A stretch of DNA of 64,000 nt from Pseudomonas sp. PSE14 (lineage in GTDB: Bacteria; Pseudomonadota; Gammaproteobacteria; Pseudomonadales; Pseudomonadaceae). Shown here in pieces: positions 8,989 to 17,719 of this stretch. Below the pieces are notes generated by a model that saw only the letters and a program-made list of their open reading frames with translations, had not been told where the DNA came from and searched no databases. Both the position numbers and the translations under genes were made by a program. Where the stretch lies: positions 4,092,001 to 4,156,000 of the forward strand of contig NZ_CP115669.1 in assembly GCF_029203285.1 (NCBI RefSeq). Direction: 5' to 3'. Each line of letters starts with the position of its first letter. Positions within the stretch are counted from its first letter, which is position 1.

Positions 8989-10188
8989 TTATCCCAGGGG
9001 CGGAGTGTCCGCCGCGGCGACTGCCTGGTACACCTGCATCTGCTTGGCGATCTGCGCAACCTTGCGGGCGTAGTTCGGGTCGGTGGCATAGCCGGCGCGC
9101 TGCAGTTCCTTCATGAACTGTTCGGGGCGCTCGGTGGAGTCCAGCGCGTCCGAATAACGGTCGTTGTTCTGCAGGAAGCTCACGTAGTCGTTGAAGCTCT
9201 GCTCGAAGGAGTCGTAGGAGCGGAATGCCGCGACTTCCTTCACTTTCTTGCCGTTCACGTATTCGCTGGTCACCGCCCGCGCGGAGTCGCCGTCCCAGCT
9301 GGAACCGGACTTGATACCGAACAGGTTGTGGCTGCTGGAGCCGTCCTGGTCGCGAATGATGGATTTGCCCCAGCCGGTTTCCAGCGCGGCCTGGGCCACC
9401 AGGTAGCGCGGATCGACGCCGATGCGCTGGGCGGCCTTCTGCGCCATCGGCAGCATGGTGGCAACGAATTCGTCCGCCGAGCCGAAGGCCGACTTGCCCG
9501 GCGCCAGCGGCGGCTGGGCGTAGCGGCGGCCGCTGACATCCTGGGCGCCGGCGGCGGCGTCGATGGCGTCCACGGCATTGGCGTAGGACTTGGCGGTCTG
9601 CCAGTCGTTGCCGGCCAGGGGCTTGCCCTGCTCGTCCGCAGTGGCGGCGCCCGGCACGATGCCGGCCATCACGCGATCGGCCAGCTTGCCCGGCAGGGAC
9701 AAGCGACGGGCGTTGAGCAGCTTGGAGTCGTCGCGGCCTTCGGCCGGTTGCGGCAAGGGCTTGCCGCTGGCGTTGACGCCGGTGGTGGATGGCCAGGCGG
9801 AGGTCTGGGCGACCTTGGCGAAGGGGTTCGCGGCGCCCGTGCGCTTGCCGCTGTTCATGTGCGACAGCTGGCGGGTCAGCACGTCCGACAGGCCGATGCC
9901 ATGGCCCTTGGTGGAGAGGCTGACGGCCAGCTGCTGGTCGTACATTTCCTGGTATTGCTTGGTGGTCGCGGTGTTCATGAAGTTGCCTTCGGCGAGCACG
10001 TCGTTGGCCGAGCGCATCGACTTGAGCATTTCGTTCATGAACAGCGATTCGAATTCCTGGGCGACCTTGCGAATGTTGCCTTCGCTGTCGCGCCCGGCGC
10101 CGTTCTTCAGCTGTGCCAGGCGATTGAGGTCGGTGTAGGCCCCGGAATTGGTGCCGGAGGAACCGGCGGAGAAGAGTTTGGCATCCAC
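8989..10188 (-). CDS. flgJ: Rod cap and peptidoglycan hydrolase FlgJ
   Basis: 399-residue two-domain protein. The N-terminal part (about 30-130: KVAQEFESLFMNEMLKSMR) is the rod-cap domain. The C-terminal part (about 240-395) is a glucosaminidase domain with AQAALETGWGKS carrying the likely catalytic Glu. It opens the peptidoglycan so that the rod can cross the periplasm. The joining segment (about 135-235) is low-complexity. It lies 10 bases downstream of flgI. Confidence 0.96.
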   Translation of the reverse strand: MDAKLFSAGSSGTNSGAYTDLNRLAQLKNGAGRDSEGNIRKVAQEFESLFMNEMLKSMRSANDVLAEGNFMNTATTKQYQEMYDQQLAVSLSTKGHGIGLSDVLTRQLSHMNSGKRTGAANPFAKVAQTSAWPSTTGVNASGKPLPQPAEGRDDSKLLNARRLSLPGKLADRVMAGIVPGAATADEQGKPLAGNDWQTAKSYANAVDAIDAAAGAQDVSGRRYAQPPLAPGKSAFGSADEFVATMLPMAQKAAQRIGVDPRYLVAQAALETGWGKSIIRDQDGSSSHNLFGIKSGSSWDGDSARAVTSEYVNGKKVKEVAAFRSYDSFEQSFNDYVSFLQNNDRYSDALDSTERPEQFMKELQRAGYATDPNYARKVAQIAKQMQVYQAVAAADTPPLG

Positions 10189-10198
10189 GGCGGCGTCC

Positions 10199-11362
10199 TC
10201 AGATCACGATCAGGTCGGCCTGCAGCGCGCCGGCCTGTTTCAGGGCTTCGAGGATCGCCATCAGGTCGCTGGGCGCGGCGCCCACCTGGTTAACGGCGCG
10301 GACGATTTCATCCAGCGTGGTGCCCGGGCCGAACTTGAACATCGGCTTGGCTTCCTGGTCGGCGTTCACCCGCGAGCGCGGCACCACGGCGGTCTGGCCG
10401 TTGGAGAACGGGCCGGGCTGGCTGACGATCGGGTCTTCGGTGATGGTCACTGTGAGGCTGCCGTGGGTCACTGCGGCCGGCGACACGCGCACGTTCTGGC
10501 CGATCACGATGGTGCCGGTGCGCGAGTTGATGATGACCTTGGCCACCGCTTCGCCGGCCTGCACGTCGAGGTTTTCCAGGACCGACATGTAGTCCACGCG
10601 CTGGTTCGGGTCCAGCGGCGCGCTGACCCGTACCGAGCCGCCGTCGATGGCCTGGGCGACACCCGGGCCGAGCAGTTCGTTGATGCGATCGACGATGTGC
10701 TTGGCGGTGGTGAAGTCCGGGCGGTTGAGGTTCAGGGTCAGGCTGTTGCCCTGGTCGAAGCCGCTCGGCACCGCGCGCTCCACGGTGGCGCCGGCCGGGA
10801 TGCGGCCAGCCGAGGGGACGTTGACGGTGATCTTCGAGCCATCGCGACCCTCGGCGTCGAAGCCGCCGACCACCAGGTTGCCCTGGGCCACGGCGTAGGT
10901 CTGGCCGTCGATGCCCTTGAGCTGGGTCATCAGCAGGCTGCCGCCGCGCAGGCTCTTGGCGTTGCCGATGGAGGAGACGGTGATGTCGATGGTCTGGCCC
11001 GGCTTGGCGAAGGCCGGCAGGTCGGCGTGCACCGACACCGCGGCGACGTTCTTGAGCTGCACGTTGCCGACGTTGGCCGGCACCTTGATACCGAACTGCG
11101 CCAGCATGTTGTTGAAGGTCTGCAGGGTGAAGGGCGTCTGGGTGGTCTGGTCGCCGCTGCCGTCGAGGCCCACGACCAGGCCGTAGCCGATCAGTTGGTT
11201 GCTGCGCACGCCCTGGATGGTGGCGATGTCCTTCAGGCGCTCGGCGTGGGCGGCCGGAATCATCAGCAACGCGCAGAGCATCAGGAAGATGTAGGAGCGA
11301 GCTTGCTCGCGAACACCTTTGGCAGAGAATTTCGCGAGCAAGCTCGCTCCTACAATGGCCAT
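10199..11362 (-). CDS. flgI: Flagellar P-ring protein FlgI, with REP hairpin translated in its signal peptide
   Basis: P-ring subunit, 387 residues from the ATG at 11362. The mature part starts [20 protein letters not shown] and ends [15 protein letters not shown], as usual for FlgI. The family is about 365-370 residues, so this one has roughly 20 extra. The surplus is codons 4-24, which are exactly a REP palindrome pair (11291-11353). Without them the leader would read [19 protein letters not shown]. With them the signal peptide is about 39 residues, its new part supplying K and R residues before the hydrophobic core. AGGG lies about 9 bases before the ATG. An internal ATG (MLCALLM) lacks a ribosome site and any basic n-region. 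Confidence 0.93.
   Translation of the reverse strand: MAIVGASLLAKFSAKGVREQARSYIFLMLCALLMIPAAHAERLKDIATIQGVRSNQLIGYGLVVGLDGSGDQTTQTPFTLQTFNNMLAQFGIKVPANVGNVQLKNVAAVSVHADLPAFAKPGQTIDITVSSIGNAKSLRGGSLLMTQLKGIDGQTYAVAQGNLVVGGFDAEGRDGSKITVNVPSAGRIPAGATVERAVPSGFDQGNSLTLNLNRPDFTTAKHIVDRINELLGPGVAQAIDGGSVRVSAPLDPNQRVDYMSVLENLDVQAGEAVAKVIINSRTGTIVIGQNVRVSPAAVTHGSLTVTITEDPIVSQPGPFSNGQTAVVPRSRVNADQEAKPMFKFGPGTTLDEIVRAVNQVGAAPSDLMAILEALKQAGALQADLIVI
11291..11353. repeat. 63-bp REP inverted pair inside flgI
   Basis: Two perfect 23-base arms (GTAGGAGCGAGCTTGCTCGC plus GAA and its complement) around a 17-base loop. The same arms occur as intergenic pairs at 27092-27155 and 54054-54130. Here the unit is exactly 21 codons and keeps the flgI frame. 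In the mRNA a 23-bp hairpin would begin nine bases after the A of the start codon. Confidence 0.97.
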
Positions 11363-11376
11363 GACATTCACCCTGC

Positions 11377-12069
11377 TCAGAACGGGAACAGCGGGCTGAG
11401 GAAGAAGCGATCGAACCAGCCCGGCTGGCTCGCATCGGCGAACGCACCGGTGCCCGAGTAGGTGATGCGCGCATCGGCCACGCGGGTGGAGGACACGGTG
11501 TTGTCGGTGGCGATGTCGTCGGCGCGGATCAGGCCGGCGATGCGCACCAGCTCGTTGCCGGTGTTCAGGGTCATCCACTTCTCGCCGCGCACGGCGAGGA
11601 TGCCGTTGGGCATGACTTCGGCCACGGTGACGGTGACCGAACCGGTCAGGCTGTTGCTCTGCCCTGCCTGACTGTCGCCCTTGGCATCGCGAGAGCCACC
11701 GTACTCGGCGCTCAGGCTGAGGTCGCCGCCGCCGATGGGGTTGTCGGTGGTCAGGCCGCTACCGAACATCGAGGTCAGGCCGAGCTTGGTCTTGCTGTCC
11801 TTGGAAATGTCCGAGTTGGCCTTCTTGCTGGCCTGGGTCTTCTCGTTGAGGGTGATGGTGATGATGTCACCCACGCGGAAGGCCTTGCGGTCGCCATAGA
11901 GGTTGTTGTCGAAACCGCTCTGGTAGATCGAACCGTTATTCTGCGCGGCGGGAATCGGGGTGCGCGGCATCACCGGGGCGTAATAGGGGTCATCCGGTTT
12001 CGGCGGAGGACTGACGCACCCGGCCAGCGCGGCGACGGCCAGCAGCGGAAGAAGGTGGGAACGGTTCAT
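11377..12069 (-). CDS. flgH: Flagellar L-ring lipoprotein FlgH
   Basis: 230-residue outer-membrane L-ring subunit. A lipoprotein signal is clear: [18 protein letters not shown], with lipidated Cys18. Conserved FlgH segments follow ([40 protein letters not shown]). It lies between flgG and flgI in the usual order. The stop is 14 bases before the flgI start, so the REP unit lies just past this gene. Confidence 0.97.
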   Translation of the reverse strand: MNRSHLLPLLAVAALAGCVSPPPKPDDPYYAPVMPRTPIPAAQNNGSIYQSGFDNNLYGDRKAFRVGDIITITLNEKTQASKKANSDISKDSKTKLGLTSMFGSGLTTDNPIGGGDLSLSAEYGGSRDAKGDSQAGQSNSLTGSVTVTVAEVMPNGILAVRGEKWMTLNTGNELVRIAGLIRADDIATDNTVSSTRVADARITYSGTGAFADASQPGWFDRFFLSPLFPF

Positions 12070-12131
12070 TACAGCTACCTCTCGGGGAGAGCGACTACGG
12101 TTTCACCAGAGCCCGAGGGCTCCGTCATTCA

Positions 12132-12917
12132 CTACAAGTTCTGGGTCACGAAGGACAGCATCTGGTCCGCGGTGGAGATGACCTTGGAGTTCATCTCGTA
12201 GGCGCGCTGGGTGGTGATCATGTTCACCAGCTCCTCGACCACGTTGACGTTGGAGTTTTCCAGGGTGTTCTGCTGCACGGTGCCCAGGCCGTTCAGGCCC
12301 GGCGTGCCGACCTGCGGCGCGCCGCTGGAGCCGGTTTCCAGGAACAGGTTGTTGCCAATCGCCTGCAGGCCGGCCGGGTTGACGAAGTCGGCGGTCTGGA
12401 TGTTGCCGATGATCTGCGGCTGCGGGTTGGCCGGGGTGGTCACCGAGACGGTGCCGTCCTGGCCGACGGTGAAGGTCTGGGTCTCGTTGGGCACGACCAC
12501 GGCCGGCTCCAGCGCGTAACCGTTGGCGGTGACGATCTGGCCGTCGGAGTTCAGGTGGAAGCTGCCGTCACGGGTGTAGCCGACGGTGCCGTCGGGCATC
12601 AGTACCTGGAAGAAGCCGCGACCGTTGAGCGCCATGTCCAGCGGCTGGTCGGTGGTCTGCAGGCTGCCTTCGGTGAAGTTCTTCTGGGTGCCGACGATGC
12701 GCACACCGGTGCCCAGCTGCAGGCCGGAGGGCAACTGGCTGTCCTGGGTGGAGTTGGCGCCGGGCTGACGTTTGATCTGGTACAGCAGGTCCTGGAACTC
12801 CGCGCGGTCGCGCTTGAAGCCCGTGGTCGAAACGTTCGCCAGGTTGTTGGAAATGGTGGTCAGGTTCATGTCCTGGGCCGAAAGCCCCGTCTTGCTGACC
12901 CACAGTGCCGAAAGCAT
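12132..12917 (-). CDS. flgG: Distal rod protein FlgG
   Basis: 261-residue distal rod subunit. The rod N-terminal motif LWVSKTGLSAQDMNLTTISN and C-terminal VNVVEELVNMITTQRAYEMN are typical, and the length is standard. No signal peptide, as expected for flagellar type III export. It follows flgF after 46 bases and precedes flgH by 62 bases. Confidence 0.97.
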   Translation of the reverse strand: MLSALWVSKTGLSAQDMNLTTISNNLANVSTTGFKRDRAEFQDLLYQIKRQPGANSTQDSQLPSGLQLGTGVRIVGTQKNFTEGSLQTTDQPLDMALNGRGFFQVLMPDGTVGYTRDGSFHLNSDGQIVTANGYALEPAVVVPNETQTFTVGQDGTVSVTTPANPQPQIIGNIQTADFVNPAGLQAIGNNLFLETGSSGAPQVGTPGLNGLGTVQQNTLENSNVNVVEELVNMITTQRAYEMNSKVISTADQMLSFVTQNL

Positions 12918-12963
12918 CGTCGTTCTCCTCGGGCGCCGGATTCATGGCGCCTCGATCTGGTGA

Positions 12964-13713
12964 TTAGCTAAATTGCAAAACCCGCGCCATGGCCGCCGAA
13001 TCGTCTTCGGCGGTGCGCATCATCTTGACGTGGAGCTCGAACTGGCGGGACAGCGAGAGGATCGAAGTCATCTCCTCCACCGCATTGACGTTGCTCGCTT
13101 CGAGGAAGCCCGACACGACCGTGGCGTTGGCATCGGCCTGCGGCGCCGGCTGACCCGGCTCCTGCTTGATGCGCACCAGGCCGTCGAGGCCCTTCTCCAG
13201 CTTCTTCGGGTCCGGGGTGACCAGCTTGATGCGGTCCACCTCGGCCACCACGCTGGGGCTGTCGCCCAGGCCACGGATGCTGATGGTGCCGTCTTCGCCG
13301 ATGTCGATCTTTTCCTGCGGCGGCACGGCAATCGGCCCGCCATTGCCGATCACCGGCAAACCGTCGCCGGTGCGCAGTTGGCCGAGGGCGTCGATCTCCA
13401 GGCTGCCGGTGCGGACATAGGCTTCACCACCGTCGGGCGCCTGCACGGCGATCCACGCATCGCCCTTGGCGGCGACGTCGAGGTCGCGGCCGGTTTCCTG
13501 CAGGCTGCCGGGGGTGAAGTCGGTGGCCGGACGCTCGGTCATGGCGTAGACCCGCGCCGGGAAACTGTCGCCGAACACCTGCATCGAGCGCGCCTGCTCG
13601 AAGTCACGGCGGAAGCCGTTGGTGGAGATGTTCGCCAGGTTGTTGGCGTGAGCGCGCATCGCCAGGGTGTTCTGGCTCGCTCCGCTCATCGAGACGTACA
13701 GCATCTTGTCCAT
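12964..13713 (-). CDS. flgF: Proximal rod protein FlgF
   Basis: 249-residue rod subunit, beginning MDKMLYVSMSGASQNTLAMR and ending in the conserved rod/hook C-terminal helix (VNAVEEMTSILSLSRQFELH). It is the first gene of the flgFGHIJKL operon: a sigma-54 promoter lies at 13768-13783 and the flgE terminator just upstream. Confidence 0.97.
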   Translation of the reverse strand: MDKMLYVSMSGASQNTLAMRAHANNLANISTNGFRRDFEQARSMQVFGDSFPARVYAMTERPATDFTPGSLQETGRDLDVAAKGDAWIAVQAPDGGEAYVRTGSLEIDALGQLRTGDGLPVIGNGGPIAVPPQEKIDIGEDGTISIRGLGDSPSVVAEVDRIKLVTPDPKKLEKGLDGLVRIKQEPGQPAPQADANATVVSGFLEASNVNAVEEMTSILSLSRQFELHVKMMRTAEDDSAAMARVLQFS

Positions 13714-13767
13714 CGAATCCTCCAGGCCCGCGGCGATTGCCGGTCGCGGGTGTCTTGGAGGCTATTC

Positions 13768-13783
13768 AGCAAGGGGCGTGCCA
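13768..13783 (-). promoter_or_regulatory. Sigma-54 promoter of flgF operon
   Basis: Minus strand TGGCACG-CCCC-TTGCT, a full match to the sigma-54 consensus, 55 bases before flgF. FleQ-dependent class II expression is the known regime for this operon. Confidence 0.9.
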
Positions 13784-13824
13784 GAATCGAAATTCACACC
13801 CAAAGCACTGATATAAAAGGATTT

Positions 13825-13855
13825 TAAAAAATAAAAGGCTCCCGAAGGAGCCTTT
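13825..13855 (-). terminator. Terminator of flgBCDE operon
   Basis: Minus strand AAAGGCTCC-TTCG-GGAGCCTTT followed by TATTTTTT, a strong intrinsic terminator with a UUCG tetraloop, about 80 bases after flgE. Confidence 0.9.
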
Positions 13856-13933
13856 CGAAGCCGCCGGCGGCGATGGTCTGCCGCCACCGGCAAGGGGGAT
13901 TTGCCGCCTGGGCTTTTCTGTAGGGGCGATTCC

Positions 13934-15439
13934 TTACCGCAGGTTGATGATGGTCTGGGTGACCGCATCCTCGGTCTGGATGGTCTTGGCGTTGGCCTGG
14001 TAGTTGCGCTGGGCGACGATCAGGTCCACCAGCTCGCTGGACAGATCGACGTTGGAAGCCTCCAGGGAGCCGGACTGCAACGCGCCGAGGGTGCCCGAGC
14101 GCGGGGTGCCGATCACCGGCTCGCCGGACTCCGAGGACTGCACCCAGGAGGTCTTGCCGATCGGGGTCAGGCCCTGGACGTTGGCGAAGTTCGCCAGCAC
14201 CACCTGCCCTTGCACCTTGGACTGGCCGTTGGTGTAGCGGGCGAAGATGTTGCCCTGGTCATCGATCTCCAGACCCGAGAGCTGGCCGGTGGTGTAGCCG
14301 TCCTGGTTGACGCTGTTCACCGCGAAGGCGGTGGCGTACTGGGTGGACTTGCGGATGTCCAGGGTGACGCCGCCGGCGTTGGCGGTGGCGCCGTTGGCGC
14401 TCCAGGTCGGCGGGGTCTTGCCGTCGGAGATGGCCGGAACCCAGTCACCCATGACCAGTGTGCCGTCGGTGGGATTCACCGAGAAGGCATTGCCAGTGCC
14501 GTTGTTCACCGGGGTCTGGGTCAGCAGCTGGCCCGCTGCGCTGAAGTTCAGGTTGACCTGGTACGGACTGCTACCCATCCCACTGACGGCAGCCAGCACG
14601 CTGGCCGGAGTCGCGCCGGCCGCCGCAGCGGCGGCAGCGGCAGCGGCCTTGGCGGCGGGCGTTGCGGTGGAGGCCGCCACGGCATTGGAGACATCCGCCG
14701 CCGTCGCCCCGGCAACACCGGCCGCCGTGGTGGCAGCGCTGATGGCCGTGGTGTCGTCGGTCGGATTGGCCGGGTTACGGCCATCCACCAGCACGTTCAT
14801 GGTCCAGTCGTTGGGGCCGGTCTTGGTGAAGTACTGGGTCAGCACGTGGGCGTTGCCCTGGCTGTCGTAGATGTTCACCGAAGTGGACGAGTTATAGGTG
14901 GTCGGGTCGTTGGGGTTGAACGGGGTGACCGTCGGCGTGGTGTTGGTGGAGTTCAGGTTGAAGGTCTGGTCGATCTGGCTGGTGGCCTTCGGCGCCTGGT
15001 TGCCGGTTTCGATGTGCAGATCGCCGACCACGCCGTTCTGCAGCTGGCCCTGGGCATTCACCGCATAGCCCTGCAGGCGGTAGCCGTTGTTGTCCACCAC
15101 GTAGCCGTTCTTGTCGGTACCGAAGTAACCGGCACGGGTATAGCTCACCGCACCATTGTTGCTGGTAACGAAGAAGCCGTTGCCGTTGATGGCCATGTCC
15201 AGCGCGTTCTGCGTGGAATCGATGGTGCCCTGGTTGAACAGCTGCGAAACGTTGGACAGCAGCACACCGCTGCCGACCGGGTTGCTGCCGGAACCCAGCA
15301 CGGAGGCGGCATACACATCGGAGAACTCCGAGCGCGACTGCTTGAAGCCGACGGTGCTGGCGTTGGCGATGTTGTTGCCGGTGGTATTCAGGTCACTGGA
15401 GGCGGCCTTGATGCCGCTGAGCCCGATATTGAAAGACAT
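13934..15439 (-). CDS. flgE: Flagellar hook protein FlgE with Ala-rich insertion
   Basis: 501-residue hook subunit. Conserved ends: MSFNIGLSGIKAASSDLNTT at the start and SSELVDLIVAQRNYQANAK near the end. Residues about 231-290 are an unusual block that is more than half alanine (including PAAKAAAAAAAAAAGATPAS), made of two related helical stretches, each with AGAT and a V.A.V.A pattern. It falls in the exposed middle region of the hook protein. I recall the P. aeruginosa homologue as about 460 residues, so the block accounts for the extra length. Last gene of flgBCDE, ahead of a strong terminator. Confidence 0.96.
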   Translation of the reverse strand: MSFNIGLSGIKAASSDLNTTGNNIANASTVGFKQSRSEFSDVYAASVLGSGSNPVGSGVLLSNVSQLFNQGTIDSTQNALDMAINGNGFFVTSNNGAVSYTRAGYFGTDKNGYVVDNNGYRLQGYAVNAQGQLQNGVVGDLHIETGNQAPKATSQIDQTFNLNSTNTTPTVTPFNPNDPTTYNSSTSVNIYDSQGNAHVLTQYFTKTGPNDWTMNVLVDGRNPANPTDDTTAISAATTAAGVAGATAADVSNAVAASTATPAAKAAAAAAAAAAGATPASVLAAVSGMGSSPYQVNLNFSAAGQLLTQTPVNNGTGNAFSVNPTDGTLVMGDWVPAISDGKTPPTWSANGATANAGGVTLDIRKSTQYATAFAVNSVNQDGYTTGQLSGLEIDDQGNIFARYTNGQSKVQGQVVLANFANVQGLTPIGKTSWVQSSESGEPVIGTPRSGTLGALQSGSLEASNVDLSSELVDLIVAQRNYQANAKTIQTEDAVTQTIINLR

Positions 15440-15505
15440 CTTTATCTCCTTGTCGGTATCGCCGACGAATCTGTTCGGTCGGGCGAAAAGCCCGCCAGCG
15501 GCAGG

Positions 15506-16198
15506 TTACTGACCGATGATCTGCACTTTGGAAAGGCCGATGCTGCCGAGCCCCGCGAGGTTCAGGGTCAGCTCGCCGCCGTTCTGCCCGAGGGTCACGC
15601 TGTCGACATTGGCCGGCAGGAAAGTGGTCAGGGCGTAGGTCTTGCCTTCGTAGTTGGTCTGCGCCTCGAACTTGTAGCGTCCCGGCGGCATGAGATTGCC
15701 GCTCGAATCCTTGCCGTCCCACATGAAGTTGACGTTGCCGGCGGTCTGCTGGCCCATCTCGACGCGGTTCACCAGGGTGCCCTTGTCGTCGTAGACGTTG
15801 ACCCAGCTGTTGGCCGTGGAAACCGGCAGCGTGTAGGTGCCCTTGAAGGTCTCGGCGGTATCGACCATCGACTTGTCGGTCGGCACGATGACCTTGCGTC
15901 CCACCAGGGACGAGGCTTGCAGGGCCTGGGACGACTGGTAGTTGGAGAGCATGCTGTCCATGCTCGAGTTCAGCGACTGGATGCCTTCCACGGTGCTGAA
16001 CTGCGCCAGCTGGGCAATGAATTCGCCGTTTTCCTGCGGCGACATCGGGTCCTGGTTGTTCATCTGCGCCACCAGCAACTTGAGGAACTCGTCCTTGCCA
16101 AGGTTGTTCTTGCCGGTGGTGCCGCTGCTCTCCTTCTTGACCGAGTACTGGTCCAGTACGGAGTTGGCGCCGTTGATGCTGCTGTTATCGATGCTCAT
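15506..16198 (-). CDS. flgD: Hook cap protein FlgD
   Basis: 230-residue hook-assembly scaffold that is discarded on hook completion. The N-terminal signature GKDEFLKLLVAQMNNQDPMS is intact (about residues 32-51), followed by Ig-like and Tudor-like regions (GRYKFEAQTNYEGKTYALTT). It lies 16 bases after flgC and 66 before flgE. Confidence 0.96.
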   Translation of the reverse strand: MSIDNSSINGANSVLDQYSVKKESSGTTGKNNLGKDEFLKLLVAQMNNQDPMSPQENGEFIAQLAQFSTVEGIQSLNSSMDSMLSNYQSSQALQASSLVGRKVIVPTDKSMVDTAETFKGTYTLPVSTANSWVNVYDDKGTLVNRVEMGQQTAGNVNFMWDGKDSSGNLMPPGRYKFEAQTNYEGKTYALTTFLPANVDSVTLGQNGGELTLNLAGLGSIGLSKVQIIGQ

Positions 16199-16214
16199 AG
16201 TGCTTCCTCAGCGC

Positions 16215-16658
16215 TTACTGACCCAGGGTCAGGACCTTCTGCATCATCTGCTTGGCGGTGTTCATCATTTCCGCGTTGGTCTGGAACGCGCGGCTGGCGG
16301 AGATCATGTCGGCCATCTCTTCCACCACGTTGACGTTCGGGTAGTACACATAGCCGTCCTTGTCGGCGGACGGGTGATTGGGCTCGTAACGCGGGATCAG
16401 CGAGCTCTTGTCCTCGACCACGCCCAGCACCTGTACGCCGGAACCGGCATGGTCGGTGTCGCCGAACAGCGAACCCTGGTCGCCGCCCTGGGCCTGCTGG
16501 AACATGGTGGCGAACACCGGATGGCGGGCGCGGTAGGTCTGGTCGACGCTGGAAGAAACGGTCTCGGCGTTGGCGATGTTCGAGGCAGTGGTGTTCAGAC
16601 GGGTGGTCTGGGCACTCATGCCGGTACCGGCGATGTTGAAGACACTGGCGAGCGACAT
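16215..16658 (-). CDS. flgC: Proximal rod protein FlgC
   Basis: 147-residue rod subunit beginning MSLASVFNIAGTGMSAQTTR, with C-terminal VNVVEEMADMISASRAFQTN. Length and both end motifs are standard. Five bases separate it from flgB, indicating translational coupling. Confidence 0.97.
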   Translation of the reverse strand: MSLASVFNIAGTGMSAQTTRLNTTASNIANAETVSSSVDQTYRARHPVFATMFQQAQGGDQGSLFGDTDHAGSGVQVLGVVEDKSSLIPRYEPNHPSADKDGYVYYPNVNVVEEMADMISASRAFQTNAEMMNTAKQMMQKVLTLGQ

Positions 16659-16663
16659 GGCGA

Positions 16664-17071
16664 TTACTCCCCGCGCAGGGCGTTCATCAGCCCTTTGAAC
16701 TTGTTGTTGAGGAAGGTGAACGAGGCCTGGAACTGCACGGAGTTTTCCGCGTAGTTGGACTGCTCGATCTGCTCATCCACGGTGTTCTGGTCCATCGAGG
16801 GCTGGAACGGCGTGCGGTACTTGAGGGCATCCTCGCCCATGCCGAAGCCTTCGGCGGCGATGTGGTGCGCGTTGGTACGGGTAGCGTTGAAGGTGCCGTT
16901 CTTGAGCTTGTCGGACTGGGCGGCCAGCACCGAGGCGAAATCCAGGTCGCGCGCCTTGTAGTTCGGCGTGTCGGCGTTGGCCAGGTTGTTGGCCAGGACT
17001 TCAGCGCGCTGGGAGCGGAAGCTCAGTGCTTGCTGGTGGATGCCGAGGGCTTTGTCGAAGCTGATGCTCAT
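16664..17071 (-). CDS. flgB: Proximal rod protein FlgB
   Basis: 135-residue rod subunit and first gene of flgBCDE. The rod motif ANNLANADTPNYKARDLDF is present, with C-terminal SVQFQASFTFLNNKFKGLMN. A perfect sigma-54 promoter lies 42 bases upstream. Beyond that is a 1.1 kb gene-free repeat block separating it from cheR. Confidence 0.97.
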   Translation of the reverse strand: MSISFDKALGIHQQALSFRSQRAEVLANNLANADTPNYKARDLDFASVLAAQSDKLKNGTFNATRTNAHHIAAEGFGMGEDALKYRTPFQPSMDQNTVDEQIEQSNYAENSVQFQASFTFLNNKFKGLMNALRGE

Positions 17072-17112
17072 GGTCGCGAACCTGTTTGCCGGTGTGGGCT
17101 TGCCAACACTTC

Positions 17113-17128
17113 AGCAAGGTGCGTGCCA
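17113..17128 (-). promoter_or_regulatory. Sigma-54 promoter of flgB operon
   Basis: Minus strand TGGCACG-CACC-TTGCT, an exact consensus match, 42 bases before flgB. AT-rich DNA upstream could hold IHF or FleQ contacts; no specific site is claimed. Confidence 0.92.
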
Positions 17129-17284
17129 GATTTATATATCCTTTTAATTCAATGGCTTGAGAGAAAATCGGGAGCGGCAAAGGGCGGCAAACAGCGGCAA
17201 GCGGCAACCGGTTTCCCTTGCCGCCGGGGATAAAGCGGCAAACTTGCCGCGCTCTTCCATCATTGCCGCTCCCGGTCGCTTTTC

Positions 17285-17682
17285 GTAGGAGCGGACTCCG
17301 TCCGCGATGCGTGGGGTTGGGCATTTCTGCGCCGCTTCGGCGTGTACTGAGAGATTTTGTTTCGCCCCCTCGGGCGAGTCCCTTTTGGGGCCCAAAAGGA
17401 ACCAAAAGGCCTTGCCCCTGCATCCGGTTTTTCGCTTAGGCGAAAAATGCCCTCGCTCCATCGAAGTTTCAGGGGCCCGCGTCGACGGGCCATCCATGGC
17501 CCAACGACGCTCTCGCGGCATCCATGCCGCTCAACCCCTGAAACTCCGATTCCACTCGGCCTCCTGAAGGGGCGCTCGGAGTGCGCGGAGGTTTCTCTGG
17601 AAATCCTCAAGAGCCAGAACAAAAGCAGAGCGTCTTGCTCCTCGCTGTTTTGGCTCCCGTAGGAGCGGACCTTGTCCGCGAC
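17285..17682 (+). repeat. Structured intergenic repeat, copy A
   Basis: 398-bp unit between flgB and cheR, bounded by GTAGGAGCGGACTCCGTCC-type palindromes (17285-17309 and 17659-17682). Internal hairpins in order: CCTTTTGG/CCAAAAGG (17381-17399), TTTTTCGC/GCGAAAAA (17428-17447), long-range GTTTCAGGGG/CCCCTGAAAC (17466-17475 with 17535-17544) enclosing GCGTCG..GGGCCA/TGGCCC..CGACGC and GCGGCAT/ATGCCGC (17515-17530). Copies B and C share most of the sequence; copy D shares the plan. Short open frames across it are not supported as genes. Confidence 0.9.
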
Positions 17683-17719
17683 GGTTCGACACTGCATACA
17701 CGCTTCAGGATGAACACCC

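Noticed and set aside
10199-11578. FlgI starting far upstream (459 residues)
   Set aside because: The extra 72 codons overlap flgH in another frame and encode Arg/His-rich sequence without a signal peptide. The ATG at 11362 has a ribosome site.
17144-17521. Short frames across repeats A, B and C encoding similar peptides (PETSMERG, SPKRKTGCRG)
   Set aside because: More than one frame is equally alike between copies, indels are not multiples of three, and hairpin covariation explains the conservation better. I treat them as translations of a structured repeat, not genes.
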